From a virus: a stretch of 39,692 nt of DNA. Every line of letters begins with the position of its first letter. The stretch's first letter is position 1. Positions 1-10,700 of the stretch are shown here, piece by piece. The stretch spans positions 1 through 39,692 of the IMG/VR virus record IMGVR_UViG_3300042289_000044, one strand, 5' to 3'. The notes under the pieces are model-generated. The model was not told the DNA's origin. It did not search any database and saw only the letters and a list, made by a program, of their open reading frames with translations. The translations under genes were made by a program, and so were the position numbers.

Positions 1-2
1 AG

Positions 3-266
3 GACCGCATGCGGGGCACGGGGGTCAAGTCCCTGCGCACCGACCACGGCACCGTCTCGCTGATGGAGAAGACCCGGTACTACACCAACGACTGGGACAG
101 CTTCAAGAAGTTCATGGTGGAACACGACGCGCTCGACCTGCTGGAGAAGCGCATCGCCCAGTCCAACATGAAGTTGTTCTTGGAAGAAAACCCTGGGGCC
201 ATCCCCCCAGGTTTGAACTCGGACACCGAGTTCGACATCTCTGTGAGAAAACCGTCAACTAAGTGA
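3..266 (+). CDS. 3' end of a small phage protein of unknown function (partial)
   Basis: The reading frame is open to the left edge, so the ATG at 9 is probably internal and the true start lies outside the window. The visible part is hydrophilic and charged. It has a GTVSL segment followed by KTRYYTNDW, and ends with ENPGAIPPGLN and a short basic tail (VRKPSTK). The style recalls small proteins encoded just before ssDNA-binding genes in phage replication regions, but I cannot name a family; a Gp157-like role is only a guess. It ends 10 bases before the start of the next gene, which implies one transcript with the putative ssDNA-binding protein. Confidence 0.7.
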   Translation, partial: DRMRGTGVKSLRTDHGTVSLMEKTRYYTNDWDSFKKFMVEHDALDLLEKRIAQSNMKLFLEENPGAIPPGLNSDTEFDISVRKPSTK

Positions 267-276
267 AAGGCTACAC

Positions 277-1257
277 ATGAGCAACATTGCACTTTTCTCC
301 GGCTCTGCCGTTCCCGCGTTCGCCAAGAAGGGCGAACTGTCTGCCCTCGCCAAGTCCCTCGCAGGGGGTGCCGGTGGTGGCGGCAAGCGCATCTCGATCA
401 AGGGCGGCGTGTTCCGCCTGATGGTGGACGGCAAGGAAGTTGCCGCTGTCGATGAGCGCTTCCTCGATGTGGTTGTCGTCAATGCGGCTCCCAAGATCGG
501 GCGCACCTTCTACATGAAGGCGTACGACGGCGACACGCCCAGCGGCCCTGACTGCTGGTCGGCTGACGGCGAGAAGCCCGATGCCAGCGCAGCCACCCCC
601 CAGGCCACCAACTGCGCCTCGTGCCCGCAGAACGTGAAGGGCTCCGGTAATGGCGAGAGCCGTGCCTGCCGCTACAGCCAGCGTCTGGCTGTGGTGCTGG
701 CGAACGATGTGGACGGTGACGTCATGCAGCTTCAGTTGCCTGCCACGTCCATCTTCGGCAAGGAGGAAGGCGACAACCGTCCGCTGCAAGCGTACGCCCG
801 GTATCTGGCTGCGCAGGGCGTCTCTCCCGAGACCTTGGTCACGCGCATGAAGTTCGACACGAAGTCGGAGAGCCCCAAGCTGTTCTTCAAGCCGATGCGC
901 TGGTTGAGCGAGGACGAGTACGCCTCGGCTGCGGAGCAGGGTCAGTCTGAGGACGCCAAGCGTGCGATCACCATGACCGTGGCGCAGACCGACAAGGTCG
1001 AGCCGATGAAGCTGGAGGGCACCAAGCCCACCCCCAAGGCTGCTGCCAAGCCCGCACCCGCTCCTGCGGCTGAGGAAGAAGAGGAAGAGGCACCGCCGCC
1101 TGCACCCCGGCGTGGCCGTCCTCCCAAGGCCAAGGCTGAGCCTGTGGAAGAGGCTGAGGAGACCGTTGAGCCGACCGTGCGCAAGGAAGAAAAGGCTGCA
1201 CCCGCTGCACCCAAGTCGTCTCTTGCCAAGCTGGCGGCTGATTGGGATGATGAGTGA
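277..1257 (+). CDS. Putative phage ssDNA-binding protein with four-cysteine site and acidic tail
   Basis: A 326-residue protein. Residues about 37-80 form a beta-rich segment (KRISIKGGVFRLMVDGKE). Cys93, Cys113, Cys116 and Cys131 are spaced like a zinc site. From about residue 245 the protein is low-complexity, rich in Ala, Pro, Glu and Lys, and it ends in the acidic tip LAADWDDE. A folded core plus a disordered tail with an acidic tip is the design of phage and bacterial ssDNA-binding proteins (T7 gp2.5, T4 gp32, SSB), where the tip recruits replication partners. The place just before a primase-helicase supports this. An AAAGG-type ribosome site precedes ATG 277. The function is inferred from architecture and context; a zinc-dependent accessory replication protein is the alternative. 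Confidence 0.6.
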   Translation: MSNIALFSGSAVPAFAKKGELSALAKSLAGGAGGGGKRISIKGGVFRLMVDGKEVAAVDERFLDVVVVNAAPKIGRTFYMKAYDGDTPSGPDCWSADGEKPDASAATPQATNCASCPQNVKGSGNGESRACRYSQRLAVVLANDVDGDVMQLQLPATSIFGKEEGDNRPLQAYARYLAAQGVSPETLVTRMKFDTKSESPKLFFKPMRWLSEDEYASAAEQGQSEDAKRAITMTVAQTDKVEPMKLEGTKPTPKAAAKPAPAPAAEEEEEEAPPPAPRRGRPPKAKAEPVEEAEETVEPTVRKEEKAAPAAPKSSLAKLAADWDDE

Positions 1258-1264
1258 CTTTGAT

Positions 1265-1280
1265 GGGGGCTTCGGCCCCC
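1265..1280 (+). other. UUCG-capped GC hairpin between the ssDNA-binding and HTH genes
   Basis: GGGGGC, loop TTCG, GCCCCC: a perfect 6-bp stem with the very stable UUCG tetraloop, 8 bases after the stop codon at 1257. Only TCTT follows, so it is a weak terminator at best. It may instead mark an mRNA 3' end or insulate the two genes. The same 16 bases recur on the other strand at 38368-38383. Confidence 0.65.
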
Positions 1281-1290
1281 TCTTAACACC

Positions 1291-1569
1291 ATGACCTACT
1301 CCGTTAAAACCGTGCTGGCGGTGAAGGACGCTCCCAAGAGCCTGGGCAATACGCTCGGGCGTCTTGCTGTGAGCTTGGACTTCAGCGTCTTGCGCCTCGC
1401 CAAAGCCACTGGGGCATCACGCCAAACCGTCTACAACTGGATGCTGGGCGGCGATGTTCTCAATCCGTATCAACCTCGCGTCGAGCGCCTGATCGAAATC
1501 CTCAGAGCCGCCAAGAACGCAGAAACCGCATGGGTGCAAATATGCAAGGAATTCAACCTTCAAGCCTGA
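1291..1569 (+). CDS. Small helix-turn-helix DNA-binding protein
   Basis: A 92-residue protein. Residues about 25-60 read as a Cro/CI-type helix-turn-helix: FSVLRLAKATGASRQTVYNW, with the usual A-x3-G-x-S-x2-T pattern of turn and recognition helix. The rest is a helical tail. It probably regulates phage transcription, but a role in replication initiation is possible because it sits between the putative ssDNA-binding gene and the primase. No convincing Shine-Dalgarno precedes ATG 1291; the stable hairpin at 1265-1280 lies just upstream and may affect its translation. The 3' end overlaps the next small ORF by 40 bases in another frame. Confidence 0.7.
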   Translation: MTYSVKTVLAVKDAPKSLGNTLGRLAVSLDFSVLRLAKATGASRQTVYNWMLGGDVLNPYQPRVERLIEILRAAKNAETAWVQICKEFNLQA

Positions 1570-1682
1570 CGCCAGAGGAACTGGTCCGGTATGCCTACCT
1601 CAAGAACGACAACGGCTTGCCCAAGGACTGGTGCGATGCGCTGATCAAGGCGGTAGAGACGCTGCTGGACGACCTCAAGTAA
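1530..1682 (+). CDS. Small hypothetical protein (50 codons)
   Basis: This short frame starts inside the HTH gene (ATG 1530, or ATG 1542 at codon 5) and ends 15 bases before the primase start. The product contains SLTPEELVRYAYLKNDNGLP, followed by a helical, acidic C-terminus (AVETLLDDLK). It fills the whole gap between two well-supported genes, and its composition looks like protein rather than random frame. I do not recognise a family. There is no strong ribosome site, so it would depend on coupling to the HTH gene. Confidence 0.5.
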   Translation: MGANMQGIQPSSLTPEELVRYAYLKNDNGLPKDWCDALIKAVETLLDDLK

Positions 1683-1697
1683 CCCCCTGGGAGCTTC

Positions 1698-4604
1698 ATG
1701 GAACCGCTTGAGTTTCTAGCGGCTGTGCTTCCGCCACCCGGTTTTGGGTACTACTGCGCAGCAGAGTTGTCTTCCAAGAAGAAGCAACACGTTTTCGTTG
1801 AAGATCTGAAGGAGGTACAGCGCCATGCTGACCAATGGCTGACACAGAGCAAGGACATCTATTTCGCGCTGGCGACGTTCGAGGAGTCGGGCAAGCGCAC
1901 GGCAGACAACGCCGAGTACGTGCGGTCCATGTTCATCGACATGGATGGCTACGCCACGAAGAAAGACGCCGCACAAGCGCTGGGTGGCTTCCTTGAGACC
2001 ACAGGCCTTGAGGGGTTAGCCACGCCGTGGATCGTCGCCTCAGGCGGCGGGCTGCACTGCTACTGGGCCTTCACGCACCCCGTTGCTGTGGGTATCTGGA
2101 AGCCTGTGGCTGAGGCGTTCAAGCGCCTGTGCAAGCAGCAAGCGCTGTCTATCGACATGACGGTCACCGCCGACGCGGCCCGCGTGTTGCGCATCCCGGG
2201 CACACTCAACTTCAAGAAGAAGTACGGCACCCCACGCTCGGTCAAGATCATGACCGAGGGCACCGCATGCAGCTTCGAGGACTTCGCGCAGGCCATCACG
2301 GCAGCGCTGGGGCCGACCAGTGTCAGTGCACCAGCACCGTCTCGCGCACCGCTCGACATCCCCGGCAAGCGCATCGAGGCACCCGTCGCCAGCAACGTCA
2401 AGCTGGTGGAGAACAGCGTCACCAAGTTCAAGCTGATCATGCAGCGCACGGCTGCAGGCGATGGTTGCGCACAGCTTGCGCACTTCGTTGAGCACGCCGC
2501 TGATGACGGGATGGAGCCCCAGTGGCGTGGCTGGCTGTCCCAGGCCAAGCAGTGTGCGGATGGTGAACGTGCTGCGGTCTGGCTGAGCAGCCTGCACCCC
2601 TACGAGCCTGAGCGCATGCAGACCAAGCTGCGCGAGATCAAGGGCCCGTACCCGTGCCTGAAGTTCGACAGCGAGAACCCGGGCATCTGCGAAGGCTGCA
2701 AGCACTTTGGCAAGATCACCAACCCCCTGGCGCTTGGGCGCGAGATCCTGGCTGACAACACCGAGAAGCAGATCGAGATCACGCCCGTGGATCCGGACGA
2801 CCCCGAGGCACCACCGGTCACAGTCACACGCCCAATCCCACCCAAGGGCTACTCCTACGGAGCCAAGGGCGGCGTGTTTGTCGAGCGTATGGTGGAGGAG
2901 GCTGACGGCACCAAGCGCAAGCATCAGATCATGATCGTGCCCTACGATCTGTTCGTCGTGGACCTGCTGAACAAGGACGGTGAGCACACCGTGCACATGG
3001 TCGCCAACCGACCCGGCGCTCCCATCGATGTGCTGATGGCACAGCGCTACACCGTGTCCAAGGATGAGTGCCTGAAGACGCTGGCACAGCAGAACATCAT
3101 CGCCTCGTTCGGCGCAGGCAACGACAAGAACCTGTTCGAGTACATCCGCGCTTGCATCGAGGATGCCAGCGTCACGAAGAAGGCCATCAAGATCCCAGGC
3201 CAGTACGGCTGGCAGGAGGATGGCACGTTCGTCTACAACGGCAAGGTGTACTTCCAAGATGGCAGCACGCGCACGGTGCCGATGCCAGACCTCGTCAACC
3301 TCACGCGCATCACGCGGTCACAGGGCACGCTGGAGGAGTGGAGACGCTTCCCACAGATGCTCATGCGCAAGAAGCAGTTCGACCTGCTGGGCATCGCCAG
3401 CATGGGGTTCGGTGCGCCGCTGATGAAGTTCACGCAGATGGCGGCGCTGACGATACATGGCGGGTCCACCGACAGCGGCACGGGCAAGTCGTTGGCGCTG
3501 AGTTTGCTGAACTCGATCTGGGGCCATCCGATCCGCTACCGCACAGGCAAGAGCACTTCGCCTGTGACCATGCAGCAGCGCATGGGCAACCTCAACAGCC
3601 TGCCGTTCACATCGGACGAGATCACGCACAAGTCTCGGCAGGACATGGAGTGGTTCCCAGGCTTCATCTTCGACGCCTCGGAAGGCCAGGGCAAAGAGAA
3701 GAGCGAGGCGCACCACAACCGTGAGCGGCTGAACCTCGTGTCGTGGGCAACGCTGGTCTTCCTGACCTCCAACACCCACATGCAGGACTACATGTCCGGT
3801 GCTCGGCAGCACACCTCGCAAGGCGAGTTGCTGCGCATGCTGGAGTGGACGCCCGAGGTCAAGCTGAACTGGACGCCGGAGGAGGAAGACCTCCTCAAGA
3901 TCCCCGTGCACAACCACGGCGTGGCTGGCGACATCTACGTGCGCTGGCTGGTGCAGAACCAAGAGACTGCAGAGCGCATCACCAAGGAATGCATCCGCAA
4001 GATCAAAGTCGAGTGGAAGATGTCGGGCGATGAGCGCTACTGGGCCGCTGGCTGCGGCGCAATCATTGCCGGTGCGATTCTTGCTTCAAGTGGGTACGCA
4101 GGCATCATCGACCTGCCGGTGGACAAGATCATCGAGTTCCTCAAGAGCTTGGTGGAGAAAGCCCGCAAGGTGATCAAGACGGGCGGGCGCACGGCAGAGG
4201 ATGTGCTGAACGCCTTCACCCGGGAGAACTACGGGCAGTTCGTGGTGATCCGCCAGAGCAACGGCGCTCTGTTGGCAGCGCTGGGCTCAGGGCAGGAGAT
4301 CGACCAGACGGTCACGCGCAGCAAGGTCATGGGCCGGGTGGAGCACGGCATCAACAAGAAGAACTACGTGGAGTACTTCATCGAGGAGCAGATGCTCAAG
4401 TCGCACTGCGTGGCGATGTCCTTCGGCTACGACGCGTTCAAGAAGCAGATACAGGCCATGCCCGGGTACACGGTCGGCTTCGAGCGCAAGGACATGATGG
4501 CGAAGACTCGAGGCCCGCAGATGCGCGTGCGTACCATCTGCATAGGCCGACCGATAGAAGAAGACCCTCACAATGCTGCGGCACTATCCGTGGGACCGGC
4601 TTGA
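1698..4604 (+). CDS. Primase-polymerase/helicase fusion (AEP PrimPol domain plus P-loop NTPase)
   Basis: A 968-residue replication protein. The N-terminal ~190 residues show the archaeo-eukaryotic primase signature: FIDMDG (Asp81, Asp83), SGGGLH (115-120) and a third acidic motif at SIDMTVTADAARVLRIPGTL (Asp153). A cysteine-containing segment (NPGICEGCKHFGKI) follows near residue 330. The second half carries a Walker A-like loop TDSGTGKS (591-598), an acidic TSDE Walker B-like segment and FLTSN as sensor 1, as in DUF927-like phage helicases. One chain would therefore lay primers and unwind DNA, as T7 gp4 does with unrelated domains. A GGGAG ribosome site precedes ATG 1698. No DNA polymerase gene is visible in the window. 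Confidence 0.85.
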   Translation: MEPLEFLAAVLPPPGFGYYCAAELSSKKKQHVFVEDLKEVQRHADQWLTQSKDIYFALATFEESGKRTADNAEYVRSMFIDMDGYATKKDAAQALGGFLETTGLEGLATPWIVASGGGLHCYWAFTHPVAVGIWKPVAEAFKRLCKQQALSIDMTVTADAARVLRIPGTLNFKKKYGTPRSVKIMTEGTACSFEDFAQAITAALGPTSVSAPAPSRAPLDIPGKRIEAPVASNVKLVENSVTKFKLIMQRTAAGDGCAQLAHFVEHAADDGMEPQWRGWLSQAKQCADGERAAVWLSSLHPYEPERMQTKLREIKGPYPCLKFDSENPGICEGCKHFGKITNPLALGREILADNTEKQIEITPVDPDDPEAPPVTVTRPIPPKGYSYGAKGGVFVERMVEEADGTKRKHQIMIVPYDLFVVDLLNKDGEHTVHMVANRPGAPIDVLMAQRYTVSKDECLKTLAQQNIIASFGAGNDKNLFEYIRACIEDASVTKKAIKIPGQYGWQEDGTFVYNGKVYFQDGSTRTVPMPDLVNLTRITRSQGTLEEWRRFPQMLMRKKQFDLLGIASMGFGAPLMKFTQMAALTIHGGSTDSGTGKSLALSLLNSIWGHPIRYRTGKSTSPVTMQQRMGNLNSLPFTSDEITHKSRQDMEWFPGFIFDASEGQGKEKSEAHHNRERLNLVSWATLVFLTSNTHMQDYMSGARQHTSQGELLRMLEWTPEVKLNWTPEEEDLLKIPVHNHGVAGDIYVRWLVQNQETAERITKECIRKIKVEWKMSGDERYWAAGCGAIIAGAILASSGYAGIIDLPVDKIIEFLKSLVEKARKVIKTGGRTAEDVLNAFTRENYGQFVVIRQSNGALLAALGSGQEIDQTVTRSKVMGRVEHGINKKNYVEYFIEEQMLKSHCVAMSFGYDAFKKQIQAMPGYTVGFERKDMMAKTRGPQMRVRTICIGRPIEEDPHNAAALSVGPA

Positions 4605-4779
4605 GAAGGGGCAGGGGTTCTTCGTCCCTGCGCTTGACCTAGAGGCCGTGCGACAGGCGGGACTGCTGGCTGCAGTCCCGCTTCACATCAAGGACGCCCG
4701 CGCCCAGTTCGGTATCAGGCAAGGGCGGCTTGGGGTGCTTTTTTATCGACTACCGCCCGTGCAGCGGAAGCAAGTTTGA
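4573..4779 (+). CDS. Small phage protein downstream of the primase
   Basis: A 68-residue product with a distinct start (MLRHYPWDRLEKGQGFFVPA) and a patterned end (GIRQGRLGVLFYRLPP). The frame begins 32 bases inside the primase gene. Its last 65 bases overlap the end of the giant minus-strand gene, so both ends are shared with other genes. The sequence looks protein-like and resembles short ORFs placed after primase/helicase genes in related phages, but I know no function. It is the last plus-strand gene in the window. Confidence 0.55.
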   Translation: MLRHYPWDRLEKGQGFFVPALDLEAVRQAGLLAAVPLHIKDARAQFGIRQGRLGVLFYRLPPVQRKQV

Positions 4780-7700
4780 TCTTGGCTTGGCGGGCCTGCT
4801 CCAAGGCTTCGCGCTTCTTCTCTGGCGTCATGTTTGACGCACGGATCTGCCGCTCGTGCTCGGTGATCTGCCCCATGAACTGCTTGAAGCTGCCCGCCAC
4901 AGAAGCCAGCGCCATCTCATCGACGTTCTCTTTGAGGTACTTCTCAGCGTCAGCTTGTCGTCCATCTTCCAACAAACCCTCGTAAGTCCCCTTGACTTGG
5001 TTGACCTGCTTCATGCGCTCGTAGGTAGCGTCGATGATGCCGCTGGCATCCTTGGGTTGGAAGAGCGTACCCACCACCGGCAGGTCCGACGCCCGCTTGG
5101 TTGCGGCCTCGGGGCCTTCTTTGCCGAACGGGGCGCTCAGCGCAGCCAGCAGCGCCATGCCCATGCCACCCGTGTAGCCACGGATCAGATACTCCATCTT
5201 GATCGGAGAGAAGCCTGTGAGTTCCCCCGCTTCGCGGGCCAGCGCAGTGGTGTTGTCGCGGTAGCGATACCCCGGCTCTTTCTCTTGCTCCTTGGCCGAC
5301 TCGATGCTGCGCCCGGTGTAGAGCGACGTCTCAAAGGCCAGCGCCTCCAGTGCAGGCTTGACCGCCTGCGGGATGAAGTACGACGACAGTCCAGGGACCA
5401 TCTGCTGCGCGATGTGCTTGAACGCCTTCATCGCCTCTTCGCCACCCTGCTCGTTGCTCAGGGTGTTCACCAGCGCCTCGGGCAGCGCCTTGAAGATATA
5501 GCCCAACTCGAACGGGATGGGCAGGCGCACCATCTGCTCAAAGCCTGGGACTCGCACGAACCAGTTCCCGTACTTCTCTTCGGGCTTGGCGTTCTTGTAA
5601 GTCTCATCGTCCTGCATCGCCATCGCGTATGCCACGCTCAGACCGAAGAGCATCATTCCCCGTTCCCAAAGCTTCTGGCGTATACCCAAGCGCTCGTTGA
5701 GCGGCATCTGGCCGGTGAAGGACTTGTACAGCACGTCCAGGCCCTGGATCTGTGCGTTGAAGAACGGGATCAGCGTGCTTGCCATGTGCATGCCGGGAGA
5801 GAGCCCGCGCTTGCTGAAGTTCATCGACTCCAGCGCCATGTACGTGGCCTCCATCTCAGAGAGCCCTTGGGCAAGGTAGCTGTCGTACTGAGCCTTGCGG
5901 GTGAGCGCATCGACCTGTGCGGCCTTGGCCTCCAGATACGACAGCCCGTTGGTGATGCTGAGCTTGCCCGCCTGCATGTCCTTGAGCATGCGCGTGACAT
6001 CCTCCGGCATGCCAGTGAAGACCTGACCGCCAGTGATGCCGCGCCCTTGCAGCACGTTGGGCTTGCCGATCTGCTTGAGCGCACCCAACACCGGGACGAT
6101 GTCCGCGCCGCTGGTCATCGCTGCAGCCAGCGAGTCACGGAACAACTGCCGTGCCATGTACACAGGAGAGGCCACCACCACACGCCGCAGCAGGCGTGCA
6201 GGCACGCCCAGCACGCGCACGAAGGCAGGGAACATGGTCGGGATGCCCGCCAGCCCCTTGACCAGCAGATCGCTGTCGATGCCGATGGTGTCGGTGTCCA
6301 CCACAGCGTAGTGGTCCTCACCATCGCGCTTGAACGTCACAGCGCCCTCAGGCGTCTTGCCGCTCTTGGGCACCTTGGCTACGGTCGCCAACCCCACGTC
6401 GCGCAGTTCGAACATGAGGTTCTTGGTGGCGAGGTTCTTCGTCGCCATGTCGAGCAGCATCGACGTGTTCTGCACGCTGCTGGTCAGGAAGTCGAAGATG
6501 GCCTCATCACCGCCCACCAGTTCCTTGAGGTGCGGGCTGTCCTTCAGGTTGCCGATACGGATAGGCGTCTCACCGCCAATGACCATCTCCGCCACACCAT
6601 CGCGCATGCGGTAGTACGGGATGTAGTCGTTGTTTGCCAGCAAGCGGTTGGCCTCTTCACGCGACAGAGCGCCTGTCTGTACCGAGAACTCCAGCAGGTT
6701 GCGGTTGTATTGGTTGTAGATGTCCCGAGCCTCATCGAACGCCTTCTTCAGCGTCGGGTCCGCTTCGATCTCAGCGCGTGCAGCCTTGATGTCGGCTTCA
6801 CTGACTTTGAAGTTCAGCTTGTCGTAGCCCTTGCTCTCTGCCCGTCGAGCAGCCAGATACAGCGTGAAGAGCTTGTTGGCAGCATCGGCGCTGCCTGCTG
6901 CCTTGACCACATCCTTGCGCTTGAGGATGTCCACAATCTGCTTGATGTTGGCACCGGGCTTGGTCTCGATTAAGTACTCCTTAGTGCCGTCCCGCCGCGT
7001 TTTCTCCACACGCTCAGGCACACCTTCGGTGATGGACTGCGACGTGAAGTGCATCCGCTGGTCGTACATCTTTAAGAAGTACATGGCCTGCAGTGCCTTG
7101 GTCGGGTCGGTGCCGCCACGCTTGAGCGCTTCCTCAGACGGTGCCAGCTTGTCCACGAACTGCGTGCGGAACCCCATGCCCAGGAAGTTGTCCTTGAGCT
7201 TGGTAACCCAGCCTTTCTCCTTGGCGATCAGGGAGTCGGCTACGCGGTTGGCTGTCGCCATACTGGGCGCTGCCCGGGCAGGCATCATGGTTTTTGCCAC
7301 CGGAGCAGTCTGCACGCTTGTCGGCATGAACAGTGCATCCACCGCCTTGATTGAGGCGGTCAACATCGTCTTGGCGTCCTTCACACCAATCAAACGCAGG
7401 ATGGTGCTCTTGAACCCTGCGAGCATGTTGGATAGGCTCCAGGGTTTCTTGGCTAGTTGTTGCTGCAGCTTGGCATTGGACATGACTTCCGCCACGAACT
7501 CTGACAGACTGCCCTTGGCCTCGGTGCTCGTTATGTCGGAGTCCTTCTTTACCATCGCGTGAATGGCCTGAAGCTCCCGCTTCGCAGCAAGCTGCATCGG
7601 CGTCAACCGTGCCTCATCCATGAGCAACGTGCGTTCAGCAGCAGCATGGGTAGCTTCGTGCAGGAGCACCTCCTGCGACAATCCCGTGGCCCGGTCAAGT

Positions 7701-10700
7701 TGAATCTCTTTGCCGTCAGCAGATGCTTGCCCCAAGATAGGCCTGCCTTCACTGTCAGTCAGGTTGTCCTTGATCTCAACATTGGTATCGTCCAACAGTT
7801 GAGCCAAGCGCTGAGCAACAGCACGGTGGACTTTGTCAGCAGACTTGTCGGTAGACAGTAGTGCCAGAGCCTGAGCCACATCGTTGTTTTCTAGCGCTTT
7901 GATTTGGTCCGCATCAAGATCCGGGCTCTCTACCTCCACGCCTGTTGCAAAGCGGGTATCTTCCCCCGCGCTCGGCTTGCCTCGCATCGGCTCCGTCATG
8001 CGCTGGGTTGCTTCCCGAGCCTCTTCCTCCTTGATGCGCTGCACCACACGATCCGCAAACTCGTTGGCTTCCTTCTCAATCTGCCGCTGCGTGGCCTCGT
8101 CTATGGTCCCCTTCAATCGAGCCTTGTCTGAAAGCTCCTTCTCTTTCTGCTCGTAGTACTTGGTGCGCAGTTCTTCGGTAGCAGCCATCGTTGCTGCCAC
8201 GCGCTTCTCGGTCTCCGCCTGGATGGGTGCAAGCTCCGCTTTGGTCATAGTTGTGACCGGCGCTTGACTGATCGGCTGGCCCAGGCGCTCACGAATTACC
8301 GTGGTCTCAAGCGCATCCGCAAACCGATCAAAGAACGACACGCTGATGCCGCCGCTAGGCAGGCGACCACCGATCTTGTCCACAGTGTCTTGCCGCATAT
8401 CCTTGGGCAGCTTTGCCCAGATAGCACGCGCAGTTCTGCGCCGTTCTTCAACCGTGACTGGCGCAGTGTTGATAGCCTGCTCAAGTCCGTACAGTTGCTC
8501 ACGGAGCTTGTTGAGTTCTTGGTTCTGCTTCTTGGTGCGCGGTGCCGCAAGCTTCTCTACGATCTCTTGTCGCAACCGATACGCAATACCTTCAAGCGGG
8601 GTACGCATCAGCCGCTCGGGCGTAGCACTCTTACCGCGTTTCTGAGGCCGAATCGCAGTGGACTTGAACCCTTGCTCAACCGCCATCTCAAAAGCTTGAC
8701 GGTTGTTCTTGATGACGGCGTCGAGTTTGTTGGCGTCTTTGGTTGCTTGCGGCACCTCGCCTGTTTCGGCGATTGTGCGTTGTACACCAAAGATTTCCTT
8801 GGCGGCCTTACGCCGTCCTGCTCGGGTGGTTTCTTCCTTACCTGCTTCGCGTGCTTCTGCTTCTTCCCGCGCATCTTGTGCAGCCTGGGCTTGTTCAGAC
8901 TCCGCGTAGTATTCCGTACCAAATGTGCTTTCGCCTTTTAGACGCCCGATTTGTGCACGCAAACCTGCGATTTTCTCGGCAAGCGCCTCGCGCTGTTTCT
9001 TAGATCCGCGTTTCTTGAGCTTAGTCTGCGCTTTCAGTGCCCCTTCAAGCTGCGCTTGCAACTCAGGGATCGACAAGCCACTGCGCTGCTTTTCAACTTC
9101 AGCGCGACGTTCGGCAGCGGTAATGGCAGGGGTTGCCGCAGGCGCAGTGGCTTGCCGCTCCAGCGCGGCTTGCTTGTCCTTGAACCGCTGCACGCTAACG
9201 TCAAAGCGATCTTGCGCACCCTTCATCCACTGCTCAAGCGCAGATCCGGGGCTCTTGCGTGTGAACGGAACCGACTCTGCTTTCTTGCGCTCCGCAAAAG
9301 TCTTTTGTGCAACTTCGAGATTTGCTACTGCGTCCTTGTACTGCGCACTCAGTGCGGACAGTTCTTGACCGGCAAGATCCGCGCCTTCACGCCGCTCCAT
9401 GCGCGACACCAGCGCATTGATGTCGCCGGTAATGCGGTCCACTTCACGCTTGGCTACCGCAACTTCCGTGTCCAGCAACTGCCGATGCAGCCCATCAATC
9501 TGGAGTTGAATGCGGTCGTATTCAGCCTGTGCCAGTTCAAGGCGGCGCTGCGTGTAGTCGCGGATTTCTGCCGGGGTCAACTGCCCAGCGCCGTACATGG
9601 GGCGGCGCAGCGCGGCTTCGTGAGCGGCAAGCTTGCGATACCACTCCTTTGCCATCAGTTCGGCTTCAGGCAGCAACCGCCCCTGCGCCTCGCGGCGAGA
9701 CAGGTACTTCTCAAGCGTAGCCATGTGCGCCTGCACCTGCTCGATGTCAGATGCCCAGCCCTCGCCTTGTTTGGCGGCACTGACTGCTTGATTCAGTGCA
9801 TCTTGTACGGGACCAACGTCCGCGTCGGTCTTTTCTGCCGCTGCACGACGGAAGACAAACTGTGCAGGAGAGTACTTTGTAGGGGCTTGTGACGTGCGTA
9901 CTTGCGCACCGCGCCCACCGATCAGCGCCTGCAACTCGACAATTTTCTGCAGCAACACCATCGCACGCGGAGGCGTACGCACCTCAACAGCAGGCGTCTC
10001 TTTCTCAGCAGCAAGTCGGGCCTCAATCGCATCGACCGTGTTGTTCGCTGCGCGGCTGGTGGCTTCAGCGTTGCGCTGGGCAATCAGCGCGTCATCAGCA
10101 GCGGCACGAAGGGCTTCCTGTTCCTTCTCCTTGAACTCCGTTTCTGCCCCGCGCTTTGCCGCCTGTGCCTGGGTCAAACGGGTCTTAGCTGCAGCAAACG
10201 TACCTTCAGGCGCAATGCCAAGGTCCTTGCCAAACTTCTCTGCAAGACGCTGCGCCTGATCCATGATGGCAGACTTGCCGCGCATGCCTGCCATCGCCCT
10301 GCCAACCTCACTGCGTGCTGCCGCACGGCGCTCTCCTGCCGTTTGCAACTCGGCTTGTGCACGCTCCGTGGCTGCAGCAAACAAATCACCCGTGGCCTGA
10401 TCCTGCGGAGCGGCCTGCGCCTTGGCGGCGTCCACTTCTTCCTGGGTGGCGGGCGCACTGATGTTGTCGATGCGCTGACGCAGCGCGTCAAAGATCTGCT
10501 TCTTGACCCGGTCTGAAGTCTCTGGTGTGTACTGCTGGTCTGCAGCCTCGTTCAGTTCTGCAAGCTCCCGAGCCCGCATATCCTCGACAAGCGCTTGTTC
10601 TTCGGGCGTGGCCTTGTACTCAGCCATCTTGCGCGGCTTGTTGTACCGCACCTCGGTGCCTTCAACCGTGGGTTCGTACCCAGTGAACGCACGCTCGCCA

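Noticed and set aside
2040-3257. A 405-codon minus-strand frame inside the primase gene
   Set aside because: Antisense shadow of the well-supported PrimPol/helicase; composition (Val/Leu/Asp/His-rich) shows no protein-like motif.
4856-6973. A long open frame of 705 codons on the plus strand
   Set aside because: It lies fully antisense to the giant minus-strand gene; its product is rich in Arg, His and Leu without domains, the usual shadow in GC-rich coding DNA.
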